64,000 bases of DNA from Kitasatospora sp. NBC_01266 (GTDB taxonomy: Bacteria; Actinomycetota; Actinomycetes; Streptomycetales; Streptomycetaceae), in contig NZ_CP108458.1 of assembly GCF_036242395.1 (NCBI RefSeq), forward strand, positions 5,146,001 to 5,210,000. The letters run 5' to 3'. Below, piece after piece: positions 1 through 7,916 of this stretch; within the stretch, counting starts at the first letter, position 1; every line of letters starts with the position of its first letter. A program made the position numbers and the translations under genes. The notes beneath the pieces are model-generated. The model ran no database searches, was not told the DNA's origin, and worked only from the letters and a program-made list of their open reading frames with translations.

Positions 1-169
1 CACCGGGCACAGGCCCAAGTACGTCCAGTACGAGGGCCTGCGCCCGGCACGCCGAGAGCACGCACCTGACGCCGCCAAGCCGCCCTGCGGGCGACAAAGG
101 GGGGTTGACGACAGCCCCTAGGCCGCTCCGGACCGGGCTGCTGCCGCCCGCGCAAGGCCGCAGGCCGGG
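1..169. other. Strong hairpin and short unassigned open frame at window start
   Basis: Positions 3-16 and 34-47 form a 14-bp inverted repeat with a single mismatch. Inside its 17-nt loop GTAC (19-22) can pair with GTAC (28-31). A plus-strand frame is open from position 2 to a TAG at 119-121 (39 codons, starting outside the window), so this could be the end of a gene, but the residues match no family I recognise. A second small hairpin, CGCCC-TGC-GGGCG, lies near position 90. The element could be a dispersed intergenic repeat, a structured RNA or a terminator for an upstream gene; sequence alone does not decide. The remainder up to 169 holds nothing I can name. Confidence 0.3.
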
Positions 170-874
170 TCAGCCGGCGAACCCCGGCACCACCAGGCCG
201 GATTCGTAGGCGATCACCACCGCGTGGGTCCGGTTCTGCGCGCCGAGCTTGGTCAGCACGTTCCCGACGTGCGTCTTGACCGTCTCCAGGCTCACCGTGA
301 GCGACTCGGCGATCTCCGGGTTGGACAGGCCGGTGGCCATCAGCCGCAGCACCTCCTCCTCCCGCCCCGTCAGCGCGGCCCGGGGCAGCGCCTCGGCGGA
401 GCCCAGCGGGCGGGCGGCGACCATCCGGCGCAGGGCCGCCGGGAAGAGGATCGCCTCGCCTGCCGCCACCACCCGCACCGCCTGCGCGATCTGCCGGACC
501 GGCAGCCGCTTGAGCACGAACCCGCTGGCCCCGGCGCTGAGCGCGGCGGTGACGTAGTCGTCGTTCTCGAAGGTGGTGATCACCACGACCTTCGGCGGTC
601 CGGCCGCGTCGGCCGGTGCGGCCAGCAGCTGCCGGGTGGCCTCGATCCCGTTGCGGCGCGGCATCCGGACATCCATCAGGACCACGTCCGGCCGCAGCAG
701 CCGGGCCCGTTCGACCGCCTCGACGCCGTCGGCGGCCTCGCCGACCACCGCGAGCCCCGGCTGGGCCGCGAGCAGCGTGCGCAGACCGCTGCGGGTCACC
801 TCGTCGTCGTCCGCGATCAGCAGCGTCACGGGGGTGGCGACCGGGCCGGTTTCGCTCGGGTCAGGGCCGGTCAT
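170..874 (-). CDS. NarL/LuxR-family response regulator
   Basis: This 234-residue protein is a two-domain response regulator. The receiver domain (about residues 17-135) has the acidic pocket ADDDEV and the phospho-acceptor Asp68 in VVLMDVRMP. A Lys falls in the VVVITTF...LKR end of the receiver. The LuxR-type helix-turn-helix (about 168-228) contains TGREEEVLRLMATGLSNPEI and SLETVKTHVGNVLTKL. It begins with ATG overlapping the stop of the upstream histidine kinase (ATGA, 871-874), so the pair is translationally coupled and almost certainly cognate. The kinase is of the DesK/NarX type, which fits. The stimulus and target genes are unknown; the divergent membrane-protein gene at 2295 is one possible target. 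Confidence 0.93.
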   Translation of the reverse strand: MTGPDPSETGPVATPVTLLIADDDEVTRSGLRTLLAAQPGLAVVGEAADGVEAVERARLLRPDVVLMDVRMPRRNGIEATRQLLAAPADAAGPPKVVVITTFENDDYVTAALSAGASGFVLKRLPVRQIAQAVRVVAAGEAILFPAALRRMVAARPLGSAEALPRAALTGREEEVLRLMATGLSNPEIAESLTVSLETVKTHVGNVLTKLGAQNRTHAVVIAYESGLVVPGFAG

Positions 875-2184
875 GCCGACAGCCGTACCGGCAGCCGGAC
901 CGCCAACCGCCAGTGCCGCGGCCCGTGCGGCCCGGCCTCGAGCTCACCGTGCAGCAGCCGCACCCGCTCGGCCAGCCCGGGCAGACCGTGCCCGGAGGTC
1001 GGGAAGCTACCCGGGCCCGTCCCCGCGCCCGGCCCGGTCCGGTTGACCACACTGAGCTCCAGCCCGTCCGGTGTGGCGGCCACCCGCACCTCGATCGGAC
1101 CGCCCGCCCCGTGCCGCAGCGCGTTCGTCAGCCCCTCCTGGAGGATCCGGTACGCCGCCCGCGAGAGCGTCCCCTGCACCTGCGTCAACTCGCCCGACAG
1201 CTCCGGCTCCACCAGTGCCCCCGCGTGCCGCAACCGGTCCAGCAGTTCGGGCAGGTCGGCCAGGGTCCGCGTCGGCGCGGCCTGGGCCTGCTCCTCGCGC
1301 AGCACGCCCAGCACGTAGTCCAGGTCCTCCAGCGCGGCCCGGGTCGACTCCTCGATGCTGCGCAGGGCGGCCCGCGCCGCCGCCGGGTCGGCGGCGAGCA
1401 CCTCGCCCGCCACCGCCGCCTGGATCGTGGCCGCCGTCAGCGTGTGACCGATCGAGTCGTGCAACTCGTGGGCCAGCCGGTTCCGTTCGGCCAGCAGCAG
1501 CTCCCGCTCGGCCGCCAGCGCGAGCCGCTCCGCCGACGACGGCCCCAGCAGCCTCGGCGCCAGCCAGCGCAGCGTGCTCGTCACCGCCGCGCACACGACC
1601 GGCACCAGCAGCAGGCAGACGAGCGCCAGCACCCAGCTCGAGGCGCCCGTCACCCGCACCGACCGGCCGAGCAGATTCACCCGCGCGTCGTTGCCGGTCC
1701 AACCCCCGGGCAGGGCCAGGCCCGTGCCGAGCAGCACCGCGCTTCCCAGACCCCCCGTCCACCCCAGCGCCACGTACAGCAGCAGCCACAGCGGAGTCCG
1801 CCAGCGGTCGGCACCCGACGGCGCGGCGCTGGCCGACGCGGCCGGAGCGGGCCCGGTGCCGGGCGCGCGCGCCGGCCGACGAGTGGGCACCGGATCCGGC
1901 AGCGGCACCTTCAGCAGTCGACGGGCGCAGGAGATCAGCACCCGCCGGGTGGTGCGGGCCAGCCCGACCACGGCGATCAGCGCCGCCCAGATCAGCAGGG
2001 TCAGCCCGATCTGCACGCCCCAGGGGGCCGATCTCCGGACCAGCGCCGGGAGCATGGCCAGCGGCAGCAGCGGCATGCTCAGCAGCGCCCCGCAGTAGAC
2101 GAACAACGCACCCGAATACGTGGAGCCGCGCAGCAGCGGCCGGATTCCCCTGATCATGATCGCCAGTATGGCCGGGCAGCTCAC
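871..2184 (-). CDS. Sensor histidine kinase (HisKA_3/DesK type)
   Basis: This is a membrane sensor kinase of about 437 residues. The N-terminal half has several hydrophobic segments (about residues 22-50, 58-75, 130-158, 183-203). A HisKA_3 dimerisation helix follows, with RNRLAHELHDSIGHTL; the phospho-acceptor is His242. The C-terminal HATPase has a degenerate N box (GLTNALRHG) and the G-rich SGHGLPGLAERV. I place the start at GTG 2184 because GGGGGAGG lies 7 nt upstream; a longer frame opens at 2316 and an internal ATG is at 2157, both without a good ribosome site. The ribosome site lies inside an 18-bp perfect palindrome (2192-2209), which could be an operator. It is coupled to the regulator at 170-874. 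Confidence 0.9.
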   Translation of the reverse strand: MSCPAILAIMIRGIRPLLRGSTYSGALFVYCGALLSMPLLPLAMLPALVRRSAPWGVQIGLTLLIWAALIAVVGLARTTRRVLISCARRLLKVPLPDPVPTRRPARAPGTGPAPAASASAAPSGADRWRTPLWLLLYVALGWTGGLGSAVLLGTGLALPGGWTGNDARVNLLGRSVRVTGASSWVLALVCLLLVPVVCAAVTSTLRWLAPRLLGPSSAERLALAAERELLLAERNRLAHELHDSIGHTLTAATIQAAVAGEVLAADPAAARAALRSIEESTRAALEDLDYVLGVLREEQAQAAPTRTLADLPELLDRLRHAGALVEPELSGELTQVQGTLSRAAYRILQEGLTNALRHGAGGPIEVRVAATPDGLELSVVNRTGPGAGTGPGSFPTSGHGLPGLAERVRLLHGELEAGPHGPRHWRLAVRLPVRLSA

Positions 2185-2191
2185 GGGCGGC

Positions 2192-2209
2192 CTCCCCCGA
2201 TCGGGGGAG
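2192..2209. promoter_or_regulatory. 18-bp perfect palindrome over the kinase ribosome-binding site
   Basis: CTCCCCCGATCGGGGGAG is its own reverse complement. On the minus strand its right half supplies the GGGGGAG ribosome site for the kinase at GTG 2184. It sits in the divergent gap between the kinase and the membrane protein at 2295. It could be an operator for a dimeric regulator, or an RNA hairpin that hides the ribosome site. Confidence 0.5.
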
Positions 2210-2294
2210 CGCTTTCTCCCGCCTTTCCGCGATGCGCGCCGCACGGCCCGCAAGCCACGATCGTGCTCCGCCACATCGACGGAGAGGACGGCCG

Positions 2295-2717
2295 ATGCAC
2301 ACCCAGGGGACGGCACTGCCCCGGACCACCGGAGCGGATCCGCACACGCCCGCCTCCCGGGAGCGCGGCCGTGGCAGTCAGCGCCCGGCCGAACCGGACG
2401 GCCTGGCCGCGACCGCCATGGAACTGGGCACCAACGCGCTGATCAGCTCGGTCGTCCTGATCGGCGGCCTGCTCGGCCTCGTCGGTCTGGTCCTGGGCAC
2501 CGCCGCCCTGACCAGAGCCGGCCGCACCGGCTGCGGGCGCCGTCAGGCCCTCGTCGCGGTGGCGACGTCGCTCCTCGCGATCGCGGTGGCCACCCTGGTC
2601 GCGCTGCTCGCCGTCTGGTGCGCCCAGCAGACCCAGGGGTACTGCCGGTTCGACCACGTCCACCAGTACGGCAGAACGCTGCTGAAGGTCCTGCGCGGGT
2701 GTTCGGGTCAGCCCTGA
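2295..2717 (+). CDS. Small membrane protein, DUF4190-like
   Basis: The 140-residue product has a polar N-terminus of about 40 residues and then two hydrophobic segments, about 46-70 (LISSVVLIGGLLGLVGLVLG) and 82-108. The loop LTRAGRTGCGRRQA between them resembles the basic, glycine-rich loop of DUF4190 proteins, where a first helix ends in LGxxAL and the next region is a glycine/alanine helix. That family link is by eye only. ATG 2295 is chosen because GGAGAGG (2281-2287) lies 7 nt upstream; an upstream ATG in frame at 2232 lacks one. It is divergent from the two-component system and its last 10 bp overlap the convergent lipoprotein gene. Function is unknown. Confidence 0.7.
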   Translation: MHTQGTALPRTTGADPHTPASRERGRGSQRPAEPDGLAATAMELGTNALISSVVLIGGLLGLVGLVLGTAALTRAGRTGCGRRQALVAVATSLLAIAVATLVALLAVWCAQQTQGYCRFDHVHQYGRTLLKVLRGCSGQP

Positions 2718-3409
2718 CGCTCGATGTCGGACCGGACGGCGACCATGATCCGCCCGGCCACCTCGGCGGTGATGTCGACCGAGTGGAAGTCGATCCCGCC
2801 GTCCTGCTTGTTGACGAAGGTGATGCCGCCGAAGGTCGTCCCGGTCATCCAGAAGCAACTGGTGTTCTCGGCCGCCAGGGTGACCGTGATCGACCGCGCC
2901 TCGTCCATCACCTCGTCGCAGGTGTCCGAGCCGCCGTGCGGTCCGGGGTCGACGTTCTGGAAGTTGTTGGTGACCGCGTTGCCGTCGGCGTCCCTGGTCG
3001 CGGCCGGCGCGGTGGAGAGCGTGTTCACCCGCGACGGGTCGAAGCCGCTGCCGTTGACGCCCGTGACGATCAGGTAGGCGTCCTCGGCCTGGTCGTCGTA
3101 CACGCCCACCTGCACCTGGCCGTTGGCGCCCACCTTGGCCCGGGTCTGCGCCCAGGTGTCGGTGATCTGCTTCAACTGGGCGGCGCTCGGGTCGATCTTC
3201 GAGTGCCCGGCCACGGTGTCCGGCATCGAGATCACCCAGCGCGGCCCGTTCGCCGCCGCCGGGGCGGGTGCACCGGGCGCACCGGACGCACCGGGTGCCG
3301 CAGCGGCGCCGCCGGCGGCGTGGCCGGAGCCGGCGGACTGGCAGCCGCCGAGGGCGAGGGCGGCGGTCAGCGCCGCCGCGCAGGCGGTGACGCGGTACGG
3401 CAGGGACAT
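2708..3409 (-). CDS. Secreted lipoprotein, unknown function
   Basis: The 233-residue product has a clear lipoprotein signal: a short basic start, a hydrophobic core and the lipobox LGGC with Cys23. A low-complexity Ala/Gly/Pro linker (about residues 25-53) follows, as in many surface-anchored actinobacterial lipoproteins. The mature domain (about 56-230) carries WVISMPDTVAGHSKIDPSA and two cysteines (in DTCDEV and TSCFWM) that could form a disulfide. I do not recognise the domain. Codons are typical of the chromosome. The gene is leftward and its 3' end overlaps the convergent small membrane-protein gene by 10 bp. It is probably monocistronic. Confidence 0.85.
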   Translation of the reverse strand: MSLPYRVTACAAALTAALALGGCQSAGSGHAAGGAAAAPGASGAPGAPAPAAANGPRWVISMPDTVAGHSKIDPSAAQLKQITDTWAQTRAKVGANGQVQVGVYDDQAEDAYLIVTGVNGSGFDPSRVNTLSTAPAATRDADGNAVTNNFQNVDPGPHGGSDTCDEVMDEARSITVTLAAENTSCFWMTGTTFGGITFVNKQDGGIDFHSVDITAEVAGRIMVAVRSDIERQG

Positions 3410-3575
3410 GGGGCCGGCCTCCTTGGCTACGGCGGGGAACGCGTGCTGCCGACCACTGTGGCCCGGCGCCGGTCGGACGCGCAGTTAGCAGAACTGAAGC
3501 CCGCCGACAGCAGCGCTAACAACGTCGCCGGGTATATCAGTTGACGATCGTTCCGCGCCCCGCTTCCATCACCCC

Positions 3576-4466
3576 GTGACCACCGCCAAACTGCACGCCG
3601 ACGAGACCCTGACCAGCGCATCCCTGGTCCGCGCGCTGCTGGCCGCGCAGCTCCCGCAGTGGGCGGGGCTCCCGCTCACGCCGGTCGACGACTCCACCGG
3701 CACCTCCAACACCATGTACCGCCTCGGCGAGGACCTGGTGGTGCGCCTGCCCCGCACCCCGGGCGCGGCGCTCGACGTGCCGCGGGAACACCACTGGCTG
3801 CCCCGGCTCGCCGCCCGGCTCCCGGTCGCCGTCCCGGCCCCGCTGGGCCTCGGCGCCCCGGGGGAGGGCTACCCCTTCGCCTGGTCGGTCTACCGCTGGC
3901 TGCCGGGCGAGCCGCCGACCGTCGGCCGGATCCCCGCACCCGACCTGCTCGCCGCCGACCTGGCCGACTTCCTCACCGCCCTGCACGGCCTCGACCCGAC
4001 CGGCGCGCCACCCGCCTGGCGCGCCGAGACCCTGGCCTCCCGCGACGCCGCCACCCGCGCCGCCATCACCAAGGTCCACGGCCTGATCGACACCCACGCG
4101 GCCACCGCCCGCTGGAACACCGCCCTGCGCGCCCCCGCCCGGACAGCCGCGCCGGTCTGGATCCACGCCGACCTGCAACCCGGCAACGTCCTGCTGGCCG
4201 ACGGCCGCCTCAGCGCCGTCATCGACTTCGGCTGCGCGGGCCTGGGCGACCCCGCCGTCGACCTGATCGCCGCCTGGTACCTGCTCCCCGCCGAGGCCCG
4301 CACCCTCTTCCGCACCCGGGCCGGAGCCGACGACGCGACCTGGCTCCGCGCCCAGGGCTGGACGCTCTCGATCGCGCTCGACGAGCTCTGGTACTACCTG
4401 CACACCAGCCCGGCCAAGGCCGAGCTCGCCCGCGTCGTGATCGGCGAACTGCTCGCCGACGATTAG
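3576..4466 (+). CDS. Aminoglycoside phosphotransferase family (APH/ChoK-like) kinase
   Basis: This 296-residue protein has the kinase fold of the APH family. The N-lobe nucleotide region is GTSNTMYRLGEDLVVRLPR, where the Arg/Lys position of a kinase beta3 strand is seen as VVRLPR. The catalytic loop is IHADLQPGNVLL and the metal-binding Asp is in VIDFGCAGLGDPAVDL. These are the Brenner motif HxDxxxxN and the DFG-like motif. Family members phosphorylate aminoglycosides, choline, homoserine, fructosamine or macrolides, so resistance should not be assumed. The start is GTG 3576; no good ribosome site is visible, which suggests a leaderless or weakly initiated message. The gene stands alone between a leftward lipoprotein gene and the cassette at 4591. 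Confidence 0.88.
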   Translation: MTTAKLHADETLTSASLVRALLAAQLPQWAGLPLTPVDDSTGTSNTMYRLGEDLVVRLPRTPGAALDVPREHHWLPRLAARLPVAVPAPLGLGAPGEGYPFAWSVYRWLPGEPPTVGRIPAPDLLAADLADFLTALHGLDPTGAPPAWRAETLASRDAATRAAITKVHGLIDTHAATARWNTALRAPARTAAPVWIHADLQPGNVLLADGRLSAVIDFGCAGLGDPAVDLIAAWYLLPAEARTLFRTRAGADDATWLRAQGWTLSIALDELWYYLHTSPAKAELARVVIGELLADD

Positions 4467-4590
4467 CCCTGCGCCCCTGATAGCGGCGTCAGCCTTCGGC
4501 CACCCCGGACCTTCGCGAGGGCGATCCCTTTCGGCTGAAGACGCGGGCATCCCGTTCCTCTCCGCACGGACCGCGTGCCACACTGACGAA

Positions 4591-4938
4591 GTGAGCACAC
4601 CTGAGACGCCACTGACATCGGTCAACTTGAGTCTGAGGTGGCCTGAGGAGCAGCCCAAGGCTCTGCCAGCCAACCAGTTCGCGGTTGCCATGGGCCTGCC
4701 GACCAGCTCCGGCGAGCCCGACACGGTCTATTTGATCGTCGGGCACGCCGAGCCGCCACTCCTGGTTGACTCGCGAGATGGTGCGGTTCCAGCTCCGAAA
4801 GAGGTTGAGATCGACGTCTTCGGGCGGTACGTCTTCACACGAAGCAGGCTGGAGGACCTCGCCAATCTTCTCCAGGCTGCGGTTGCGGCCTACGATCGAG
4901 CGGCAGGGGGTGCCGAGGATGCGACCGACAAGGTTTGA
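4591..4938 (+). CDS. Hypothetical protein, first gene of an overlapping cassette
   Basis: The 115-residue product starts at GTG 4591. It has no signal peptide or membrane segment. It reads as alternating beta strands (VNLSLRW, VYLIVGHA, VEIDVFGRYVFT) ending in a helix, LEDLANLLQAAVAAYDRA. That outline, strands followed by a C-terminal helix, loosely recalls DUF3467-like proteins, but I would not assign it. Codon third positions are less G/C-biased than in the flanking housekeeping genes, hinting at recent acquisition. The next gene starts inside it (ATG 4919), overlapping by 20 bp, so the two are probably coupled. Confidence 0.65.
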   Translation: MSTPETPLTSVNLSLRWPEEQPKALPANQFAVAMGLPTSSGEPDTVYLIVGHAEPPLLVDSRDGAVPAPKEVEIDVFGRYVFTRSRLEDLANLLQAAVAAYDRAAGGAEDATDKV

Positions 4939-5167
4939 AGCTCAGCGGCATGAAGTGGTTGTGTTCCCGGCGACCACGATGCAGACACAGGCGGCGGCGT
5001 TCGCCTGGCTTACAGCTGACAGTGTGGCCGTGAGCGGATCTCACCAGTCAGAACACCGGCACCGTGATGCGGTTAACGCACCACTGAGTACCGCAACAGT
5101 GGTAGCACTGCGTGACCGGCTGCGGTCCGGGGACTTTCCTCGCCGTAAGGTGCGTAAGCAGGATTGA
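4919..5167 (+). CDS. Small hypothetical protein, middle gene of the cassette
   Basis: This 82-residue frame begins at ATG 4919 within the end of the upstream gene and ends at TGA 5165-5167, where the next gene starts in a TTGA overlap. The product is basic, with no transmembrane segment. It carries VVVFPATTMQTQAAAFAWL early and a helix LSTATVVALRDRLRSGDF near the end, followed by a basic tail RRKVRKQD. I do not recognise the family. Its support is the double overlap with genes on both sides; the codon bias is weak, so a wrong call is possible. A preceding purine-rich run (GGGGG and GAGG at about 4906-4918) may serve as the ribosome site. Confidence 0.5.
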   Translation: MRPTRFEAQRHEVVVFPATTMQTQAAAFAWLTADSVAVSGSHQSEHRHRDAVNAPLSTATVVALRDRLRSGDFPRRKVRKQD

Positions 5168-5736
5168 CCGAGCTGTCCTGGCGGCCGGCCACGAAGGCTG
5201 ACAGAGCGCTCTTGCAAGGCTTCACCTGCACCGAGTCAGCTCCGCGTCCTCCAGGCAGCAGGCGCCCTCTGCCCCATCCACGTCCGTGGGAAGTCGATGT
5301 CCAAACCTGGTTCCGTGGTGGCGACGCCCTGGCAGACGCGTATGACGACGCAGCGCGTGGTGGTCGTCTCCTGCTCGGGTTCGCCGGAGGCGACCTGGCC
5401 GTATGCGCCTCTCACGCTCGGCTCAACCACCCCGGTGTCGAGACGCCGTTGCGTCGGATGTTGGAGTGGGACGGTCCGATCAGGGACCTGAAAGCCCTCG
5501 CCGTGGCGTGTTCTCACCGCAGGTGCGGAGGGCTCGTTGCCGACGAGGCGATGGAACACACTCTTGGCGGCATGCTCACGGACGAGTCCGATCTGCCCAC
5601 CTTGGTCATTTCGAGGATCGATCCCCGCAACCGCGCGAGCGAGAAGTTCGCCTCCCGTCACGGGTTCGAGCTGATCGATGACCTGCCACGGCCGGATCAG
5701 CACCGGAACTGGTTCACCGTGATCGAGGTGGACTGA
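5164..5736 (+). CDS. GNAT-like N-acetyltransferase
   Basis: The 190-residue product reads as a GNAT fold. It has an N-terminal SWRPATKADRALLQGF, a central strand (LLLGFAGGDLAVCA), the stretch DLKALAVACSHRRCGGLVADEAME where motif A (acetyl-CoA pyrophosphate binding) would lie, and a C-terminal RIDPRNRASEKFASRHGFEL, the usual asparagine-plus-helix end of a GNAT. Motif A is degenerate: the R/Q-x-x-G-x-G/A pattern appears as RRCGGL. The start is TTG 5164, overlapping the stop of the upstream gene by 4 bp. It may act on a product or partner encoded in the same overlapping cassette, but no substrate can be deduced. Confidence 0.68.
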   Translation: MTELSWRPATKADRALLQGFTCTESAPRPPGSRRPLPHPRPWEVDVQTWFRGGDALADAYDDAARGGRLLLGFAGGDLAVCASHARLNHPGVETPLRRMLEWDGPIRDLKALAVACSHRRCGGLVADEAMEHTLGGMLTDESDLPTLVISRIDPRNRASEKFASRHGFELIDDLPRPDQHRNWFTVIEVD

Positions 5737-5840
5737 GGTTCTCCGTCGAGGCCGGCGATCCTGTGCCGGGCGGCATAGTGGGGGCCCGGACGCTGTTACA
5801 GCCTGAGACGCGAGTGCGACGGACAAGGGAGCACAACAGC

Positions 5841-6758
5841 ATGCCGAAGGCAGTGAGGTTCAACGAGTACGGCGGGATCGACGTCCTGCAGGTGGTCGAG
5901 GTGCCGCGCCCGGTGCCGGGTGAGGGCGAGGTGCTGGTCCGGATCAAGGCCGCCGGCATCAACCCCGGCGAGGTGATGATCCGCAGCGGAGTGCTGCACG
6001 AGCGCTGGCCGGCCACCTTCCCGTCGGGCGAGGGCAGCGACCTGGCGGGCGTCGTGGTCGAACCCGGCCCGGGGATCACCCAGTTCGCCGCCGGCGACGA
6101 GGTGGTCGGCTTCACCAACCGGCGGGGCAGCCACGCCGAGTACGCGCTCGTCGAGGTGGAGAACCTGACCCGGAAGCCCGCGAACGTCCCCTGGTCGGCG
6201 GCCGGTTCGCTCTTCGTCGCCGGGACGACGGCCTACGCCGCGGTCCGCGCGGTGGAGTTGAAGCCGGGCGACACCGTGGCGGTCTCCGGAGCGGCGGGCG
6301 GCGTGGGGGCGCTGGTGGTGCAACTGGCCAAGCACGCCGGGGCCCAGGTGATCGGCATCGCCGGGCCGGGCAACCACGACTGGCTGCGCGCCCACGGGGC
6401 CACGCCGGTGGCGTACGGCGACGGCCTGGACGGGCGGCTGCGCGAAGCGGCGCCCCGGATCGACGCGTTCATCGACTGCTACGGCGGCGGCTACGTGAAG
6501 CTCGCGATCGACCTGGGGGTCGACCCGGCCCGGATCAACACGATCATCGACTTCGCGGCCGTCGCGGAGTACGGCGTGAAGGCGGACGGCAGCGCGGTGG
6601 CGGACACGGCCGACGTGGTCGCGGAGCTGGCGGCCCTGGTCGCGGACGGCTCGCTGGAGGTCCCGATCGCCGCCGAGTACCCGCTGACCGAGGTGCGCGC
6701 CGCGTTCGAGGAGCTGGAGCGGCGGCACAGCAGGGGGAAGATCGTGCTGCTGCCCTGA
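5841..6758 (+). CDS. NADP-dependent zinc-free oxidoreductase, quinone oxidoreductase-like (MDR)
   Basis: The 305-residue product is a medium-chain dehydrogenase/reductase without the zinc-binding residues. The N-terminal GroES-like domain starts MPKAVRFNEYGGIDVLQVVE and contains the usual IKAAGINPGEV. The Rossmann part has AVSGAAGGVGALVVQLAK, the AxxGGVG dinucleotide motif of quinone oxidoreductases. Family members reduce quinones or enones with NADPH. ATG 5841 is preferred over the upstream in-frame start at 5763 because AAGGGAG (5825-5831) lies 9 nt before it and the conserved family N-terminus begins there. It is monocistronic; the DUF397 gene converges on it with only 2 bp between stops. 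Confidence 0.92.
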   Translation: MPKAVRFNEYGGIDVLQVVEVPRPVPGEGEVLVRIKAAGINPGEVMIRSGVLHERWPATFPSGEGSDLAGVVVEPGPGITQFAAGDEVVGFTNRRGSHAEYALVEVENLTRKPANVPWSAAGSLFVAGTTAYAAVRAVELKPGDTVAVSGAAGGVGALVVQLAKHAGAQVIGIAGPGNHDWLRAHGATPVAYGDGLDGRLREAAPRIDAFIDCYGGGYVKLAIDLGVDPARINTIIDFAAVAEYGVKADGSAVADTADVVAELAALVADGSLEVPIAAEYPLTEVRAAFEELERRHSRGKIVLLP

Positions 6759-6760
6759 GG

Positions 6761-6967
6761 TCAGCGAAGGGGAGAGTGGTCGGCCTTCAGTTCCGTGATG
6801 AAGGCCGACCATCCCGGGGCCGGGAAGCTGAGGGCTGGGCCAAGGGGGTCCTTGCTGTCACGCACAGGGACGACGGTGGTGAGCCCATTGGCGACCTCGA
6901 CGCACTCCGCGCCTTGGCCGTTGCTGTAGCTGCTCTTGCGCCAGATGACATCAGGGCTCGTCGTCAT
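6761..6967 (-). CDS. DUF397 protein
   Basis: The 68-residue product is a typical DUF397 protein. It has the opening WRKSSYSNGQGAECVEVA, the central VVPVRDSKDPLGPALSF and the end WSAFITELK. DUF397 proteins in streptomycetes are encoded beside WhiJ-like HTH regulators and are thought to work with them. That is the case here: its start at 6967 overlaps the end of the HTH gene (6951) by 17 bp, so both come from one leftward message. DUF397 homologues in the whiJ and abaA loci affect sporulation and antibiotic production; the role of this copy is inferred. Confidence 0.93.
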   Translation of the reverse strand: MTTSPDVIWRKSSYSNGQGAECVEVANGLTTVVPVRDSKDPLGPALSFPAPGWSAFITELKADHSPLR

Positions 6968-7787
6968 GCTCGTACTCTTTCAGGTAGGTGCGGATCAGGT
7001 CGAGGGACTCCTCTTGAGGCAGGGCCTTCGCGCGAGCCAGATCGAACATCTGGGTCAGCTCAAGGATCTTCCTTGGTAGTTCGACTGTCTCCCCGGAAGC
7101 GAAGCTCTCGACGTAGCCGATCGTAGTACCGCCCTGGAGGGTCAGCAGGATGAGGCTGCCGCCCAACATCGGGTGCGCTCCCTGCGAGAACGGCAGTACC
7201 TGGATGGTCACATGGGGGATGGCCGGTGGTTCGAGGAGCTGCGTGAGTTGCCCTCGCATGACCCGAGGCCCGCCGACAGGCCGCCTCAGTGCCGCCTCGT
7301 CCATCATTGCCCAGAAGAACGGCGGATCCTCCTTGGCGAAGACCCGTTTCCGTCGCATGCGCGTCTCGATGTGCGCCGTGATCTGCTCTTCTGAGGCGCC
7401 GGGAATGGACTCCCGGAACAGAGCTCGCGCGTAGCCTTCGGTCTGGAGAAGACCCGGGACCAGGCTGCTGGTGAAGACTTGGATGCGCGTTGCCTTGTTC
7501 TCGCCGTCGACGATGACCCGACCGTAGTCCGGGATCGCGTTCTCCTGCGCCAACTCCAGCAGATCCCGAAACAGCGCATTTGTACCGAAGAACGTATCAA
7601 GTGCATCAGCCAGCGCTTCCGAAGGCAGCTGGTCCCCGTGCTCGACCCGGCTGATGTACGAGTGCGGAAACCCGAGCCGCTCCGCGAGCCCTCGCAAGGT
7701 CAGCCCCGAGGTCTCGCGCATCCGCAGGAGTCTGCGGCCGAGCATGGTGCGCGGGGTCAGCTTTGCATCGTCCTCGTGCAGCTCCAT
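6951..7787 (-). CDS. WhiJ-like helix-turn-helix regulator with DUF5753 domain
   Basis: The 278-residue product has an XRE-type HTH near the N-terminus (LGRRLLRMRETSGLTLRGLA, then SYISRVEHGDQLP) followed by a DUF5753 ligand- or partner-binding domain (about residues 95-270). The latter includes SLVPGLLQTEGYARALF and HVTIQVLPFSQGAHP, both hallmarks of the family. ATG 7787 is chosen because AAAGGG lies about 7 nt upstream; a GTG at 7814 lacks a ribosome site. The gene precedes and overlaps DUF397, and a GHKL ATPase is divergent 129 bp away. This HTH/DUF397/ATPase trio matches the whiJ/abaA-type cassettes known from streptomycetes. Codon bias is looser than in neighbouring core genes. Confidence 0.93.
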   Translation of the reverse strand: MELHEDDAKLTPRTMLGRRLLRMRETSGLTLRGLAERLGFPHSYISRVEHGDQLPSEALADALDTFFGTNALFRDLLELAQENAIPDYGRVIVDGENKATRIQVFTSSLVPGLLQTEGYARALFRESIPGASEEQITAHIETRMRRKRVFAKEDPPFFWAMMDEAALRRPVGGPRVMRGQLTQLLEPPAIPHVTIQVLPFSQGAHPMLGGSLILLTLQGGTTIGYVESFASGETVELPRKILELTQMFDLARAKALPQEESLDLIRTYLKEYEHDDEP

Positions 7788-7916
7788 CGAACACCCTTTC
7801 AAGTCCCTGTTCACTCAGGGGCTTTGGTACCGGCCAGGGGGTGGCCAGAACCTTCCCCTTTCGCCAACCTGATAACCGGGGAAACCGCCCAGAATGACCG
7901 AGAAGAAGAGGTCGCC

